The position numbers were made by a program, and so were the translations under genes. A stretch of DNA of 50,796 nt, taken from positions 1 through 50,796 of the forward strand of contig JAYYDJ010000077.1 of NCBI GenBank assembly GCA_036160955.1, read 5' to 3'. This DNA is from GCA-2699365 sp036160955 (lineage in GTDB: Bacteria > Verrucomicrobiota > Verrucomicrobiia > Opitutales > Coraliomargaritaceae). Below, in pieces: positions 26,848 through 35,046 of the stretch. Position 1 is the stretch's first letter. Each line of letters begins with the position of its first letter. The notes below the pieces were generated by a model. That model saw only the letters and a program-made list of their open reading frames with translations, had not been told where the DNA came from and did no database searches.

Positions 26848-27930
26848 ATGGCCGCAAAAGCACAAATTAAAAAGAACGAACGCAGTCCAGAGGGAGATCG
26901 TAAAAATCTCGATCTGGCTATTTCTGGCATAAATAAGCAATTCGGACCTGGTGCTTTGATGCGTTTGGGTGAAGCGACAAAGATGGAAGTCGATGTGATT
27001 TCTACCGGTTCGATTGCAATTGATTTAACGCTCGGCATTGGTGGCTTGCCTCGAGGAAGAGTTTGTGAGATTTATGGTCCCGAAAGCTCGGGAAAGACTA
27101 CATTTTGCCTAAGTGTTATAGCTGAAGCCCAAAAGCAAGGCGGCAATGCGGTATTTATTGACGTTGAACATGCGCTAGACCCGCGTTACGCAAAGGTTGT
27201 CGGTGTTGATTTGGATAATCTTATGGTATCTCAGCCAGAAAGTGGTGAAGATGCACTCAATATAACAGAAACATTGATCCGCTCTGGCGCAGTAGACGTT
27301 ATAGTAGTTGATTCTGTGGCAGCACTTGTTTCTAAAAATGAATTAGATGGTCAAATGGGCGATACGACTGTGGGACTGCAGGCACGGATGATGAGTCAAG
27401 CGATGCGTCGATTGGCTGGAGCTATAAACAAAACAAATTGTGTCGTGCTTTTCACCAATCAAATCCGCGAGAAAATAGGTGTTATGTTTGGAAGCCCAGA
27501 AACCCAACCAGGTGGACGAGCGCTCAAATTCTTTTCCTCTGTTCGGATGGACATTCGCCGAATTGGGCAAATTAAGGAGTCTTCGGGCAAAGTAATCGGG
27601 AATCGTACACGCCTTAAAGTAGTCAAAAATAAAGTAGCCCCACCTTTCACGGACTGTGAATTTGACATAATGTATAGCGAAGGAATTTCCCATTCTGGGT
27701 CACTTGTAGACTTAGGCGTAGAACATAAATTACTAGAAAAGAAGGGTTCTTGGGTTGCCTACAACGGAGAAATGATCGGCCAAGGGCGTGAGGCAGCAAA
27801 GCAGCACTTTATTGATAATCCTGAAATTGCGGATGAGTTAACACACTTAATCATGGAGAAAGTCCACCCCAAGGCAGGAGAATCGCTCACAGGTGAAGCA
27901 GAAGCCGTTGAAAGTGTGGAAACTAACTAA
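26848..27930 (+). CDS. recA: Recombinase RecA
   Basis: This 360-residue ATP-dependent strand-exchange protein also triggers LexA cleavage. Its signatures are Walker A in EIYGPESSGKTTFCL near 78, Walker B in VDVIVVDSVAALVSK, the RecA signature ALKFFSSVRMDIRR, FTNQIREKIGVMFGSPE in loop L2, and a C-terminal domain with an acidic end. Length matches the family. The 140-bp upstream region is AT-rich. I could not recognise either the E. coli-type or the Gram-positive-type LexA box there. Confidence 0.98.
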   Translation: MAAKAQIKKNERSPEGDRKNLDLAISGINKQFGPGALMRLGEATKMEVDVISTGSIAIDLTLGIGGLPRGRVCEIYGPESSGKTTFCLSVIAEAQKQGGNAVFIDVEHALDPRYAKVVGVDLDNLMVSQPESGEDALNITETLIRSGAVDVIVVDSVAALVSKNELDGQMGDTTVGLQARMMSQAMRRLAGAINKTNCVVLFTNQIREKIGVMFGSPETQPGGRALKFFSSVRMDIRRIGQIKESSGKVIGNRTRLKVVKNKVAPPFTDCEFDIMYSEGISHSGSLVDLGVEHKLLEKKGSWVAYNGEMIGQGREAAKQHFIDNPEIADELTHLIMEKVHPKAGESLTGEAEAVESVETN

Positions 27931-28116
27931 ACGGTATCAGTGAAGCAGAAGTTAGTAATGTCGCTAAAAACGACTTTTTGTAGCTAGACATTTAGTTTTA
28001 GAGGGCAGGTTGCTCTCGGATAGGGTCGCGCAATAGATAATTACTTTTGCGCACACTCACTATACATTGTTGCAACGTACTTGACGCCTGCCGCGTTTCT
28101 TGGATCGTAGCGGTTT

Positions 28117-29478
28117 ATGTCTACGCTTGATACTATTGTTGCACTTTCTACGCCTGTAGGTGAATCTGCCCTTGCGGTAATTCGCATATCCGGTCCGCAG
28201 TGTCACATGCTTATCAAGTCATTGACAGGCGTCGATAAAGGGTTAAAGCCCCGCCATGCAAAACTTATTAAGTACAACAGTATCAATGGCTTACACTTAG
28301 ATGATTGTGTAGTTACTTACTATGATAATGATCGTTCATTCACTGGAAATCCCACATTGGAGATCACCCCGCATGGAAACCCTCTTATTGTTCAGAACAT
28401 ATTAGAGGACCTTTATGCGCGCGGCTGCCGTGCAGCAGAACCAGGTGAGTTTACTCGTACTGCTTTTTTAAATGGTAAGCTGGATTTAAGCCAAGCTGAA
28501 GCTATAGCAGATTTGATCCGTGCGCGTTCTGACCGCTCGATCGAAATTGCCCAGCGACAACTGCATGGTTCTGTCGGAAGGAAAATGAGCGAATTAACCG
28601 ACAATATATTATCGATAATGGCACAGGTAGAGGCATACATTGATTTTCCTGAGGAGGATTTACCAGGGGAGAATGTAGCAGGACCGTCCCAGGAGCTAGG
28701 AATTGTTATTAAGCAATTAAATCAATTAATACAGACTCAGCAATATTCTGCAATCTTACATGAGGGCATTAAAACTCTAATAGTTGGAGAGCCTAATGTC
28801 GGCAAAAGTAGCTTAATAAATGTTTTAACCGGATCTCAGCGCGCGATTGTTAGTGATACGCCTGGGACAACCAGAGATTTCATTGCTTCGTTTATGATGC
28901 TTGGGTCTTACCGCATAGAGATACTTGATACGGCTGGTTTACATAAGGCAAGTGATGAGATTGAGAAGCTTGGTATTCAAAACACTCTGGAGCAGGCTGA
29001 AACGGCAGACTTTTTCTTATTAGTACTCGACGCAGCAGAGCCATTCCCCACTCTACCAGAAGAATTACTCGAACACATGAGTTCCTCGAATACCTTGGTT
29101 TTAGAAAATAAAATGGATTTGCACAAGGCGCAGTCACTTGCAGCGTTTCTTCCAGATTTGACCCATTGTGCAGTATCTTTAAAGACGAAAAAAGGGTTAG
29201 AAGACTTTAAAGATCAATGGCTTGCGTTAATTGAGTCGGGGCTTAGCACCCCTTCTTCAGTAGAGGGCATAGTTGTAAACGCGCGACATGCTGCGGCGTT
29301 ATCAAAATCGGTAGAAGCTCTTGAGTTGGCAGCAAATAAGCTTAGGATGGGTGAATTGCCGGAATTAATAGCTGCAGATTTGCGTAGCGCGGTGGAGTCG
29401 ATCGGTGCAGTTGTGGGACGAGTAGATAATGAACGTATGTTAGACAGTCTTTTTAAGCAATTTTGCATAGGAAAATGA
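28117..29478 (+). CDS. mnmE: tRNA modification GTPase MnmE
   Basis: This 453-residue protein works with MnmG to install the carboxymethylaminomethyl group on wobble uridine 34 of tRNAs. The N-terminal domain binds tetrahydrofolate (EPGEFTRTAFLNGKLDL). The inserted G domain at about 215-375 carries G1 GEPNVGKSS, G2 DTPGTTRD and G3 DTAGLHKA. The protein ends with FCIGK, the conserved C-terminal CxGK motif. Its TGA stop overlaps the mnmG start as ATGA, so the partner genes are translationally coupled. A 186-bp spacer with a weak 4-bp hairpin plus T-run (27960-27979) separates it from recA. Confidence 0.97.
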   Translation: MSTLDTIVALSTPVGESALAVIRISGPQCHMLIKSLTGVDKGLKPRHAKLIKYNSINGLHLDDCVVTYYDNDRSFTGNPTLEITPHGNPLIVQNILEDLYARGCRAAEPGEFTRTAFLNGKLDLSQAEAIADLIRARSDRSIEIAQRQLHGSVGRKMSELTDNILSIMAQVEAYIDFPEEDLPGENVAGPSQELGIVIKQLNQLIQTQQYSAILHEGIKTLIVGEPNVGKSSLINVLTGSQRAIVSDTPGTTRDFIASFMMLGSYRIEILDTAGLHKASDEIEKLGIQNTLEQAETADFFLLVLDAAEPFPTLPEELLEHMSSSNTLVLENKMDLHKAQSLAAFLPDLTHCAVSLKTKKGLEDFKDQWLALIESGLSTPSSVEGIVVNARHAAALSKSVEALELAANKLRMGELPELIAADLRSAVESIGAVVGRVDNERMLDSLFKQFCIGK

Positions 29479-31421
29479 GTGCAGGTTTAAGACATGGGCC
29501 AAATCAACCGTACGAAGTAATTGTATGTGGTGGTGGTCACGCTGGCGCTGAGGCAGCGTTGGCTGCTTCACGCTTAGGTGCAGCGACTTTGCTATTAACA
29601 GGAAATTTAGATACAATTGCTCAGATGAGCTGTAACCCAGCTATTGGCGGACAAGCGAAGGGTCATATGGTTCGAGAAATTGATGCGTTGGGTGGGGAAA
29701 TGGCAATGAATGCGGATACGACGGCTATACAGTTTCGCTTGTTGAATGCAAGCAAAGGGCCAGCCGTACAAGCCCCTCGAGCACAGTGCGATAAAAAAGC
29801 CTATCAATACCGAATGAAGCATGTTCTAGAGCTCCAAGAAGATTTAGATTTGTTTCAAGCAACAGTGGATTCCTTAATATATAAAGACGGCGCAGTCATA
29901 GGTGTGCGAACGAACCTAGAAGTCGACTTTTATGCACATTCCGTCGTTGTTACCACAGGTACATTTTTGAGGGGTCTTATGCATGTAGGTCAAAATAAGA
30001 ATGAAGGTGGCCGAATGGGCGATTTTTCTTCCAAGGGCTTATCCGCTTCATTTTTAGAGGCTGGTATCGAGCTGAAGCGCTTAAAAACTGGTACTCCTGC
30101 CCGAATTCTTGGTAGCAGCATAGACTTTAGTCAGCTAGAAGAGCAGTTGGGGGACACAACCCCTACTCTATTTAGTTTCTATGACACCCGTGGTATTAGC
30201 GAAACGTTCCACGTGGAACAGTCGCAAAAATCGGCTAAAGCAACCGAAGCCCTGTTCCACGTGGAACAGAAGGGGGAGCGCAAGCTTGGATGGTTGCCTG
30301 GGTTCGAGCAAGTGTCTTGCTGGGTTACCTACACGAGCGCTTGCACACAGGAAGTAGTGCATAAAAACCTGCACCTTTCTCCTATGTACACTGGAGACAT
30401 CGAGGGTACGGGCCCAAGATACTGTCCAAGTATAGAAGATAAATTTGTGCGATTTAAAGATAAAGACAGGCATATGCTTTTTCTTGAGCCAGAAGGGCGC
30501 AATACAAATGAGTGGTACATAAATGGACTTTCTACCAGCTTGCCTTTTACTGTGCAGTTGGAAATTCTTCAAAGTATACCCGGTTTAGAAAAAGTCCAGA
30601 TGCTTCGACCTGCATATGCTGTCGAGTACGACTTTGCGCCCCCTACACAACTTTATCCGTCCTTGGAATCTAAGCATGTAAATAATTTGTTTTTTGCGGG
30701 TCAAATAAATGGGACTTCTGGGTATGAAGAGGCAGCAGCCCAAGGTCTAGTGGCTGGAGTGAATGCAACCTTGAAGCTCCGTGGAGAGGAACCTCTTATA
30801 ATTGGCAGAGATGAAGCATACATCGGAGTTTTAATAGATGACCTAGTTACCAAAGGTACTTTAGAGCCTTACAGAATGTTTACAAGCCGCGCAGAGCATC
30901 GTCTACTGTTCAATCACGGTAGCGCGGAATCACGTCTGCTGGCACATACCAAACGCTTAGGACTGGTTAATTCGGATCGCATTGCTCGTATGCAAATTAA
31001 GCAAGCGACTGTCAATCAATGGGTTAAAAAATTAGAAAAAGAGCGTAGTGGGGGACAGTTGTACGCGGATATTTTAAGACGATCGCGTAAGCAAGTAGAT
31101 TTCCCAGAAGGCCTTAAGCAAGAATCGATGAGCATACAAAACGAGGTGTTTTATCGGATTGTATTTCGCGGATATTTGGAGCGAGAGGAAAAACTAATTC
31201 AAAAAATGCGGCACATTGACCGCATAAAAGTCCCAGAAGATATTGATTATGATGCAGTTAAAGGACTTCGGGGAGAAAGCGCTGAAAAGCTAAAGCGAAT
31301 AGAACCGAGGACTCTTGGGCAAGCGAGTCGTATAAGTGGCGTGAACCCAGCAGATATTAGTATTTTGATGGTTTATTTAGAGGCGCGCAAAGTAAAAGAA
31401 GAACCCACACCTAAAAAGTAA
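29475..31421 (+). CDS. mnmG: tRNA uridine-5-carboxymethylaminomethyl synthase MnmG (GidA) with parS-bearing insertion
   Basis: This is the FAD-dependent partner of MnmE. Starting at the ATG of the ATGA overlap (29475) it has 648 residues; the frame extends to a TTG at 29463, but the ATG with AGGA just upstream is preferred. The FAD loop is VCGGGHAGAEAALAASRLG near 14-32, followed by MSCNPAIGGQAKGHMVREID, LKTGTPARI and NGTSGYEEAAAQG. Compared with E. coli MnmG, about 33 extra residues sit between FSF and QVSCWVTYT (roughly residues 236-272). The insert contains FHVEQ twice, at 245-249 and 261-265, 16 residues apart. Each FHVEQ is encoded by a parS-like palindrome. The rest of the protein looks normal and functional. 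Confidence 0.97.
   Translation: MSAGLRHGPNQPYEVIVCGGGHAGAEAALAASRLGAATLLLTGNLDTIAQMSCNPAIGGQAKGHMVREIDALGGEMAMNADTTAIQFRLLNASKGPAVQAPRAQCDKKAYQYRMKHVLELQEDLDLFQATVDSLIYKDGAVIGVRTNLEVDFYAHSVVVTTGTFLRGLMHVGQNKNEGGRMGDFSSKGLSASFLEAGIELKRLKTGTPARILGSSIDFSQLEEQLGDTTPTLFSFYDTRGISETFHVEQSQKSAKATEALFHVEQKGERKLGWLPGFEQVSCWVTYTSACTQEVVHKNLHLSPMYTGDIEGTGPRYCPSIEDKFVRFKDKDRHMLFLEPEGRNTNEWYINGLSTSLPFTVQLEILQSIPGLEKVQMLRPAYAVEYDFAPPTQLYPSLESKHVNNLFFAGQINGTSGYEEAAAQGLVAGVNATLKLRGEEPLIIGRDEAYIGVLIDDLVTKGTLEPYRMFTSRAEHRLLFNHGSAESRLLAHTKRLGLVNSDRIARMQIKQATVNQWVKKLEKERSGGQLYADILRRSRKQVDFPEGLKQESMSIQNEVFYRIVFRGYLEREEKLIQKMRHIDRIKVPEDIDYDAVKGLRGESAEKLKRIEPRTLGQASRISGVNPADISILMVYLEARKVKEEPTPKK
30205..30220. promoter_or_regulatory. 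parS: parS-like centromere site 1, inside mnmG
   Basis: CGTTCCACGTGGAACA contains the perfect 14-bp palindrome GTTCCACGTGGAAC (30206-30219). It differs from the ParB-binding consensus TGTTTCACGTGAAACA in the symmetric C/G pair, a variant known in other phyla, and in the first base (C for T). ParB loads onto such sites to organise and segregate the origin region. No other match was seen in the window apart from the second site 48 bp away. Confidence 0.8.
30253..30268. promoter_or_regulatory. parS: parS-like centromere site 2, inside mnmG
   Basis: TGTTCCACGTGGAACA is a perfect 16-bp palindrome and the stronger of the two parS-like sites. It lies in the same reading phase as site 1 and again encodes FHVEQ. 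A 16-bp perfect palindrome repeated at 48-bp spacing in one gene is far beyond chance and fits a ParB-binding cluster. Confidence 0.85.
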
Positions 31422-31754
31422 TTATTTCTAGGCTTTAATACTAACATTATTGTTACGACATTGTGCCGATGTTTGTACAACAAACCATGAAGTGAATAAT
31501 TTACAAAACATGTTGCCAAACAATAGCTTGTGACAAAAATGACGAAGGTTCTTTGGAACTTTTTAATTGTATCCACATTTAGATGAGCATTGATGCAGCT
31601 ACACAGCGGTCAGGTTTCTGTGTAGAGCGAAACAGGCAAGGGAACACAGATGCACTTTAAGCTGCCTTATTTGCGCAAATGAACCTAGACTTCTACTGTA
31701 CAGGTCAACCTAGTGCTTGACCAGCGCGCAGTGGAGAGTCCATAACGCCTCACT
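31422..31754. other. 333-bp intergenic region with several inverted repeats (possible structured RNA)
   Basis: No credible protein-coding frame lies between mnmG and trmB. The left half is AT-rich and holds two one-mismatch DnaA boxes (AGTGAATAA at 31491-31499 and GTATCCACA at 31569-31577). The right half carries compact repeats: CTACACAG/CTGTGTAG (31599-31606 with 31618-31625, 8 bp perfect), the palindrome ATTTGCGCAAAT (31669-31680) and GGTCAA/TTGACC (31703-31708 with 31717-31722). This would fit a small RNA or a structured trmB leader. I could not match it to tRNA, tmRNA, SRP RNA, 6S RNA or RNase P RNA. No terminator with a T-run follows. Confidence 0.4.
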
Positions 31755-32354
31755 ATGGAGATTTCCGAAAAATACGCTAAAGAGCTGGCTAAGCAGGAGC
31801 GTCGCAAAGCAGATCTGCTAGATATTTGCGAATCGACTTTATTGCATACGAAACGTATTTTATTTGAGCCAGGTTGCGGCCACGGCCATTGGCTAACTAA
31901 TTATGCACAAGCCAATCCAAAGCAAGTGTGTGTGGGTATTGATCTAATCTCTCATCGCATTTGCAAAGGCAAAGAAAAAGCCACGAAGCGCAAGTTAGAT
32001 AATATCTATTTTCTTAAGGCAGAGTTAGGTGAATTTTTAGAGGTACTACCCGCCCATATACGCTTTGACCAAACGATACTCCTTTTTCCTGACCCATGGC
32101 CAAAGGCACGCCATCACCGCCGCCGAATGGTGCAAACTGCATTATTAGACAGTATCGCAGTTCGGACGGATCCTGGGGGGACTTTTTGTTTTCGTTCGGA
32201 TGACAGAGCCTACTATGACTGGACAATCGAGCACTTGGAGAGGCATCCCTTATGGAATATAGACTCAGGCGCTAAGTGGCCATACGAGTCGGATACGTAT
32301 TTTCAAAATCTAATGACGGAGTTTTCGTCAGTGATAGCGCGTCGCATACTTTAA
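31755..32354 (+). CDS. trmB: tRNA (guanine-N7-)-methyltransferase TrmB
   Basis: This 199-residue SAM-dependent enzyme makes m7G46 in the tRNA variable loop. The SAM-binding loop is FEPGCGHGHWLTNYA near residue 37, the acidic SAM contact is CVGIDLISHRI, and the TrmB signature with catalytic residues is LLFPDPWPKARHHRRRMVQ. The C-terminal ESDTYFQNLMTEF segment fits the family's T-x-Y/F-E substrate region. It is slightly shorter than E. coli TrmB, which has an N-terminal extension. Its stop overlaps the convergent small membrane ORF by 4 bp. Confidence 0.95.
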   Translation: MEISEKYAKELAKQERRKADLLDICESTLLHTKRILFEPGCGHGHWLTNYAQANPKQVCVGIDLISHRICKGKEKATKRKLDNIYFLKAELGEFLEVLPAHIRFDQTILLFPDPWPKARHHRRRMVQTALLDSIAVRTDPGGTFCFRSDDRAYYDWTIEHLERHPLWNIDSGAKWPYESDTYFQNLMTEFSSVIARRIL

Positions 32355-32575
32355 AGGATATTCAGAGAGATAACGAGTATAAGTTGAGCAGTTATAGCGA
32401 TAACGAACAAGCTGTAACAAAATAGCATAAAAAAGTCAGGAGCTAATTTCCTTTCCGGAAGAGAGGCCTTTGCCGGTTCAGTTGCAGCGCCCATGTCTGC
32501 GCGAAAGCCACCTTCGCGAGCGCGCAATTTCGTTATTTGATCAGTTAAATTTCTAGGACTTGCCATTAGCTCCAT
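32351..32575 (-). CDS. Small predicted membrane protein
   Basis: This is a short ORF of 74 residues from the Met at 32575, or 71 from the Met at 32566, which has GGAG just upstream; a TTG at 32590 would give 79. The first ~45 residues are charged (LTDQITKLRAREGGFRADMG), and the last 25 form one hydrophobic segment (FFMLFCYSLFVIAITAQLIL). It could be a tail-anchored protein, convergent with trmB and divergent from the atp operon. No family is recognised. It is not the AtpI/AtpZ-type two-helix protein often found before atpB. Coding status is moderately supported. Confidence 0.45.
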   Translation of the reverse strand: MELMASPRNLTDQITKLRAREGGFRADMGAATEPAKASLPERKLAPDFFMLFCYSLFVIAITAQLILVISLNIL

Positions 32576-32753
32576 GATTGATGCCAGCAAATAAATTGCA
32601 AGCCATGAGCTATATTAAAAGGCATGAGTGCTATTAGTTTTTCTAATCCTGTATAACATAGAGTAAATCAGTTATTGACGTGTAAAGACAGTCACTCCAT
32701 CAATTTTCAGCTCTAGTTTAGCCGCGGTTAAGTATCTCTTATAAAGCGTTTCT

Positions 32754-33599
32754 GTGTACAAATTATTCGCCACAATATTTTTTTCTTTAGGGTTTAGCTC
32801 AGCTCTCTGCGCAGCAGAAGGTGGAGGTGTCAGCCCATCGCCTTATGTGCTTACAGAAGTCTTTGGTTTGCCGCTGACCAACTCTATTGTAACGACTTGG
32901 GCAATATCATTGCTTTTGATTGTATGTATACGATTGCTCGTTGGTTCTCCAAAATTAATACCAAGTAAGTGGCAGGCAGTTTTAGAGAGCTTAGTTGAGG
33001 GCCTTAAAGGTTTGTTAGAGCCTATTGTGGGAAAAAAAGCTTTTTCGATGACATTCCCACTGCTCACAGGATTATTCGTTTTTATTTTAATTCACAATTG
33101 GAGTGGACTATTACCTGGAGTTGGCGTTTTTGGTTTTTATGATGCTACGGGTCATCTCAAATACTGGATGCGTCCAGCCAATGCAGATTTTAATGCTACG
33201 TTAGGCATGGCGCTCGTAGCAATGCTAGCTTGGCTCATTATTAGTTTACGAATTGCGGGGCCTAAATTTTTTGTTTGGGAGCTTTTCGGAAATAAGGCCG
33301 ACAAGAAAGAAACGCCTGCGCTTATTTATGTAATGTTAGCGCCTATTTTTATGATGGTTGGCGTCATCGAAATAATTTCCATTTGTTTTCGTCCAGTTTC
33401 ATTATCATTTCGCCTTTTTGGTAATGTCTTTGGTGGTGAGAATTTGTTAACAAGCATGACGGGCATGGTACCATACCTAGTGCCCATTCCATTTTACTTC
33501 TACGAAGTTCTTGTTGGCGTCATACAAGCGCTTATTTTCACCTTACTAGTAGCAATATATATCGGTCTAATGACCAATCATGACGAAGAAGCACATTAA
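32754..33599 (+). CDS. atpB: ATP synthase F0 subunit a
   Basis: This 281-residue membrane subunit forms the proton half-channels next to the c-ring. A signal-like N-terminal segment (to about residue 22) precedes five to six hydrophobic helices. The essential Arg helix is in SLSFRLFGNVFGGENLLTSM near 220, and the C-terminal helix contains EVLVGVIQALIFTLLVAIYIGL with the conserved Gln. The chosen start is GTG at 32754. It is the first gene of atpBEFHAGDC. No atpI gene precedes it. Confidence 0.95.
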   Translation: MYKLFATIFFSLGFSSALCAAEGGGVSPSPYVLTEVFGLPLTNSIVTTWAISLLLIVCIRLLVGSPKLIPSKWQAVLESLVEGLKGLLEPIVGKKAFSMTFPLLTGLFVFILIHNWSGLLPGVGVFGFYDATGHLKYWMRPANADFNATLGMALVAMLAWLIISLRIAGPKFFVWELFGNKADKKETPALIYVMLAPIFMMVGVIEIISICFRPVSLSFRLFGNVFGGENLLTSMTGMVPYLVPIPFYFYEVLVGVIQALIFTLLVAIYIGLMTNHDEEAH

Positions 33600-33684
33600 C
33601 TTTTACATTCTATCTGTATTCGCGACCATGAAGTAAACCGTGGGCGTTGCACAACTAAACAAAAACATCCAATAAATATATACT

Positions 33685-33903
33685 ATGTTCGATCTAACTC
33701 TAGCCGCCATTGAGGGCAACATACACGTAGCAGCAGCAGCCATAGGCATTCCTGTCGGGATTGGTCTAATTGGCGCAAAAGCTTGTGAGAGTGTTGGCCG
33801 TAACCCAGAAGCAGCAACTAAAGTACTGGTTCAATCCATTATCGCGATGGCCTTTGCCGAAGCGATTGTTTTCTTCGCTATATTCCTCGGTAAAGTAGCG
33901 TAA
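33685..33903 (+). CDS. atpE: ATP synthase F0 subunit c
   Basis: This 72-residue two-helix hairpin protein forms the rotor ring. The polar loop is ESVGRNPEA (RNP where RQP is common), and the ion-binding carboxylate is the Glu in MAFAEAIVFF near residue 60. No Gln is seen at the helix-1 position typical of sodium-binding rings, and Ala follows the Glu, which favours proton coupling; this is a weak inference. It is followed by a very strong hairpin before atpF. Confidence 0.95.
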   Translation: MFDLTLAAIEGNIHVAAAAIGIPVGIGLIGAKACESVGRNPEAATKVLVQSIIAMAFAEAIVFFAIFLGKVA

Positions 33904-33910
33904 ACAGTAT

Positions 33911-33940
33911 TGCTGGTGACTGCATTAACAGTCACCAGCA
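33911..33940 (+). promoter_or_regulatory. Strong hairpin between atpE and atpF
   Basis: TGCTGGTGACTG and CAGTCACCAGCA form a perfect 12-bp stem with the 6-nt loop CATTAA, starting 8 nt after the atpE stop. No T-run follows, so it is not a typical intrinsic terminator. It probably acts as an mRNA processing or 3'-end stabilising structure (or a partial attenuator) that raises c-subunit output relative to the downstream genes, as the c-ring needs many copies. Confidence 0.7.
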
Positions 33941-33970
33941 TTCGATAATTTATTTGTTAATGTAAACATC

Positions 33971-34576
33971 ATGAAGATTCGCACTGCCGCCCTATTAATC
34001 ACGCTACTATCTCCAGCTTTGTTATTTGCAGCCGCACCGCAAGAAGCTGTTGCTACCGAAGGTGTGATTGCTGATATAGCAGGAAAGTTTGGCGTTACCT
34101 GGCCCACACTGATCGCCCAGATTGTTAATTTTATACTAGTCGCAGGAGTTTTATATAAATTTGCAGTGAAGCCAATCGCTGCAACGCTTGAAGAGCGTCA
34201 ACAAAAAATTGCTGAAGGTTTACAGTATGCCGAGGAGATGAAGGCGCAGCTAGCACAAGCAGAGCGTGAGCGAGCTGAAAAGGTAAAAGATGCGGCCGCT
34301 CAGGCGCAACGCATTCTTAGCGAGTCACGGAAACAGTCGAAAGAAATAATCGAGCAGAAGACCCAAGAGGCAGCCGCTCAGGCGGAATCAATTATTCGTA
34401 AGGCAAGTGAAGCGACCGAGCTCGAGCGACAAAAGATGTTGTCTGAAGTGCGTCAAGAGGTGGCTCGTTTAGTTGTCGCTACTACAGGTAAGGTCTTAAG
34501 CCGCGATTTATCGGACAGTGAAAAAGCAACTTTTTCAGAGGCAGCAGCAAAAGAATTGGCAAGCAGCCAAAATTAA
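33971..34576 (+). CDS. atpF: ATP synthase F0 subunit b
   Basis: This 201-residue peripheral-stalk subunit has an N-terminal signal-like hydrophobic stretch (7-22, ending in AAAPQEA), then the membrane helix at about 46-66 (LIAQIVNFILVAGVLYKFAV). A long charged coiled coil runs to the end (LEERQQKIAEGLQYAEEMKA onward). It is longer than E. coli b (156), mostly because of the extra N-terminal segment, which may be cleaved. It connects the membrane sector to F1 via the delta subunit encoded 20 bp downstream. Confidence 0.93.
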   Translation: MKIRTAALLITLLSPALLFAAAPQEAVATEGVIADIAGKFGVTWPTLIAQIVNFILVAGVLYKFAVKPIAATLEERQQKIAEGLQYAEEMKAQLAQAERERAEKVKDAAAQAQRILSESRKQSKEIIEQKTQEAAAQAESIIRKASEATELERQKMLSEVRQEVARLVVATTGKVLSRDLSDSEKATFSEAAAKELASSQN

Positions 34577-34596
34577 GCGACTGAGTTTTTAGTATC

Positions 34597-34995
34597 ATGA
34601 AACGCGACAAGCAAATTTCTCAACTAGCTAAAAAGTTAGTCGCACTTTCTAAAGACAGCGAAGGAATTATTACTGGTAGCAAAGTTGACCAAGTTTTGTC
34701 AGGCTTAAAGCAAGTACAGCCACGCCACTATCTCTCATTATTGAAATGCTACTTAGAGCACATTCGCCGCGAGCTTGCTTTACAAACAGCCGAAGTCTCG
34801 GCTCCATCTGCCCTAAGCGAGGAGGCCCTAAAAGCTATAGAGCAGCATTACAGTACTATTTATGGGCGCTCCATTCGCGCGCGATCCATTACAGAAGCAT
34901 CTTTAATCGCAGGCGTGCGTGTGCGTGTAGGCGATGATCTTTATGATGCATCCATCGCTGGGCAGTTAAGCCGCATAGCCCATCATGTGAACTAG
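34597..34995 (+). CDS. atpH: ATP synthase F1 subunit delta (short form)
   Basis: This 132-residue delta subunit is recognised from its C-terminal half: ALSEEALKAIEQHYSTIYGR, SLIAGVRVRVGDDLYDASIAG and QLSRIAHHV match the family's AGV-x-I-x-GD and final helix. The usual length is near 177, so the N-terminal six-helix domain that docks on top of F1 is shortened by about 45 residues. An in-frame TGA lies 12 bases upstream of the start (34582-34584), so the gene cannot simply be extended. Position between atpF and atpA is canonical. Confidence 0.88.
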   Translation: MKRDKQISQLAKKLVALSKDSEGIITGSKVDQVLSGLKQVQPRHYLSLLKCYLEHIRRELALQTAEVSAPSALSEEALKAIEQHYSTIYGRSIRARSITEASLIAGVRVRVGDDLYDASIAGQLSRIAHHVN

Positions 34996-35046
34996 TAATT
35001 TTTTCCTTTGTATTCTTATAATTTTAATATCTACCTATAATTTCTC

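Noticed and set aside
30168..30572. 134-codon open frame on the minus strand inside mnmG
   Set aside because: It is fully antisense to the conserved mnmG gene; its FHVEQ-like peptides arise because the parS palindromes read the same on both strands.
31590..31740. tRNA, tmRNA, SRP RNA, 6S RNA or RNase P RNA between mnmG and trmB
   Set aside because: No T-loop, no GGAA-type SRP tetraloop context and no RNase P core motifs were found; the structure is reported only as unassigned repeats.
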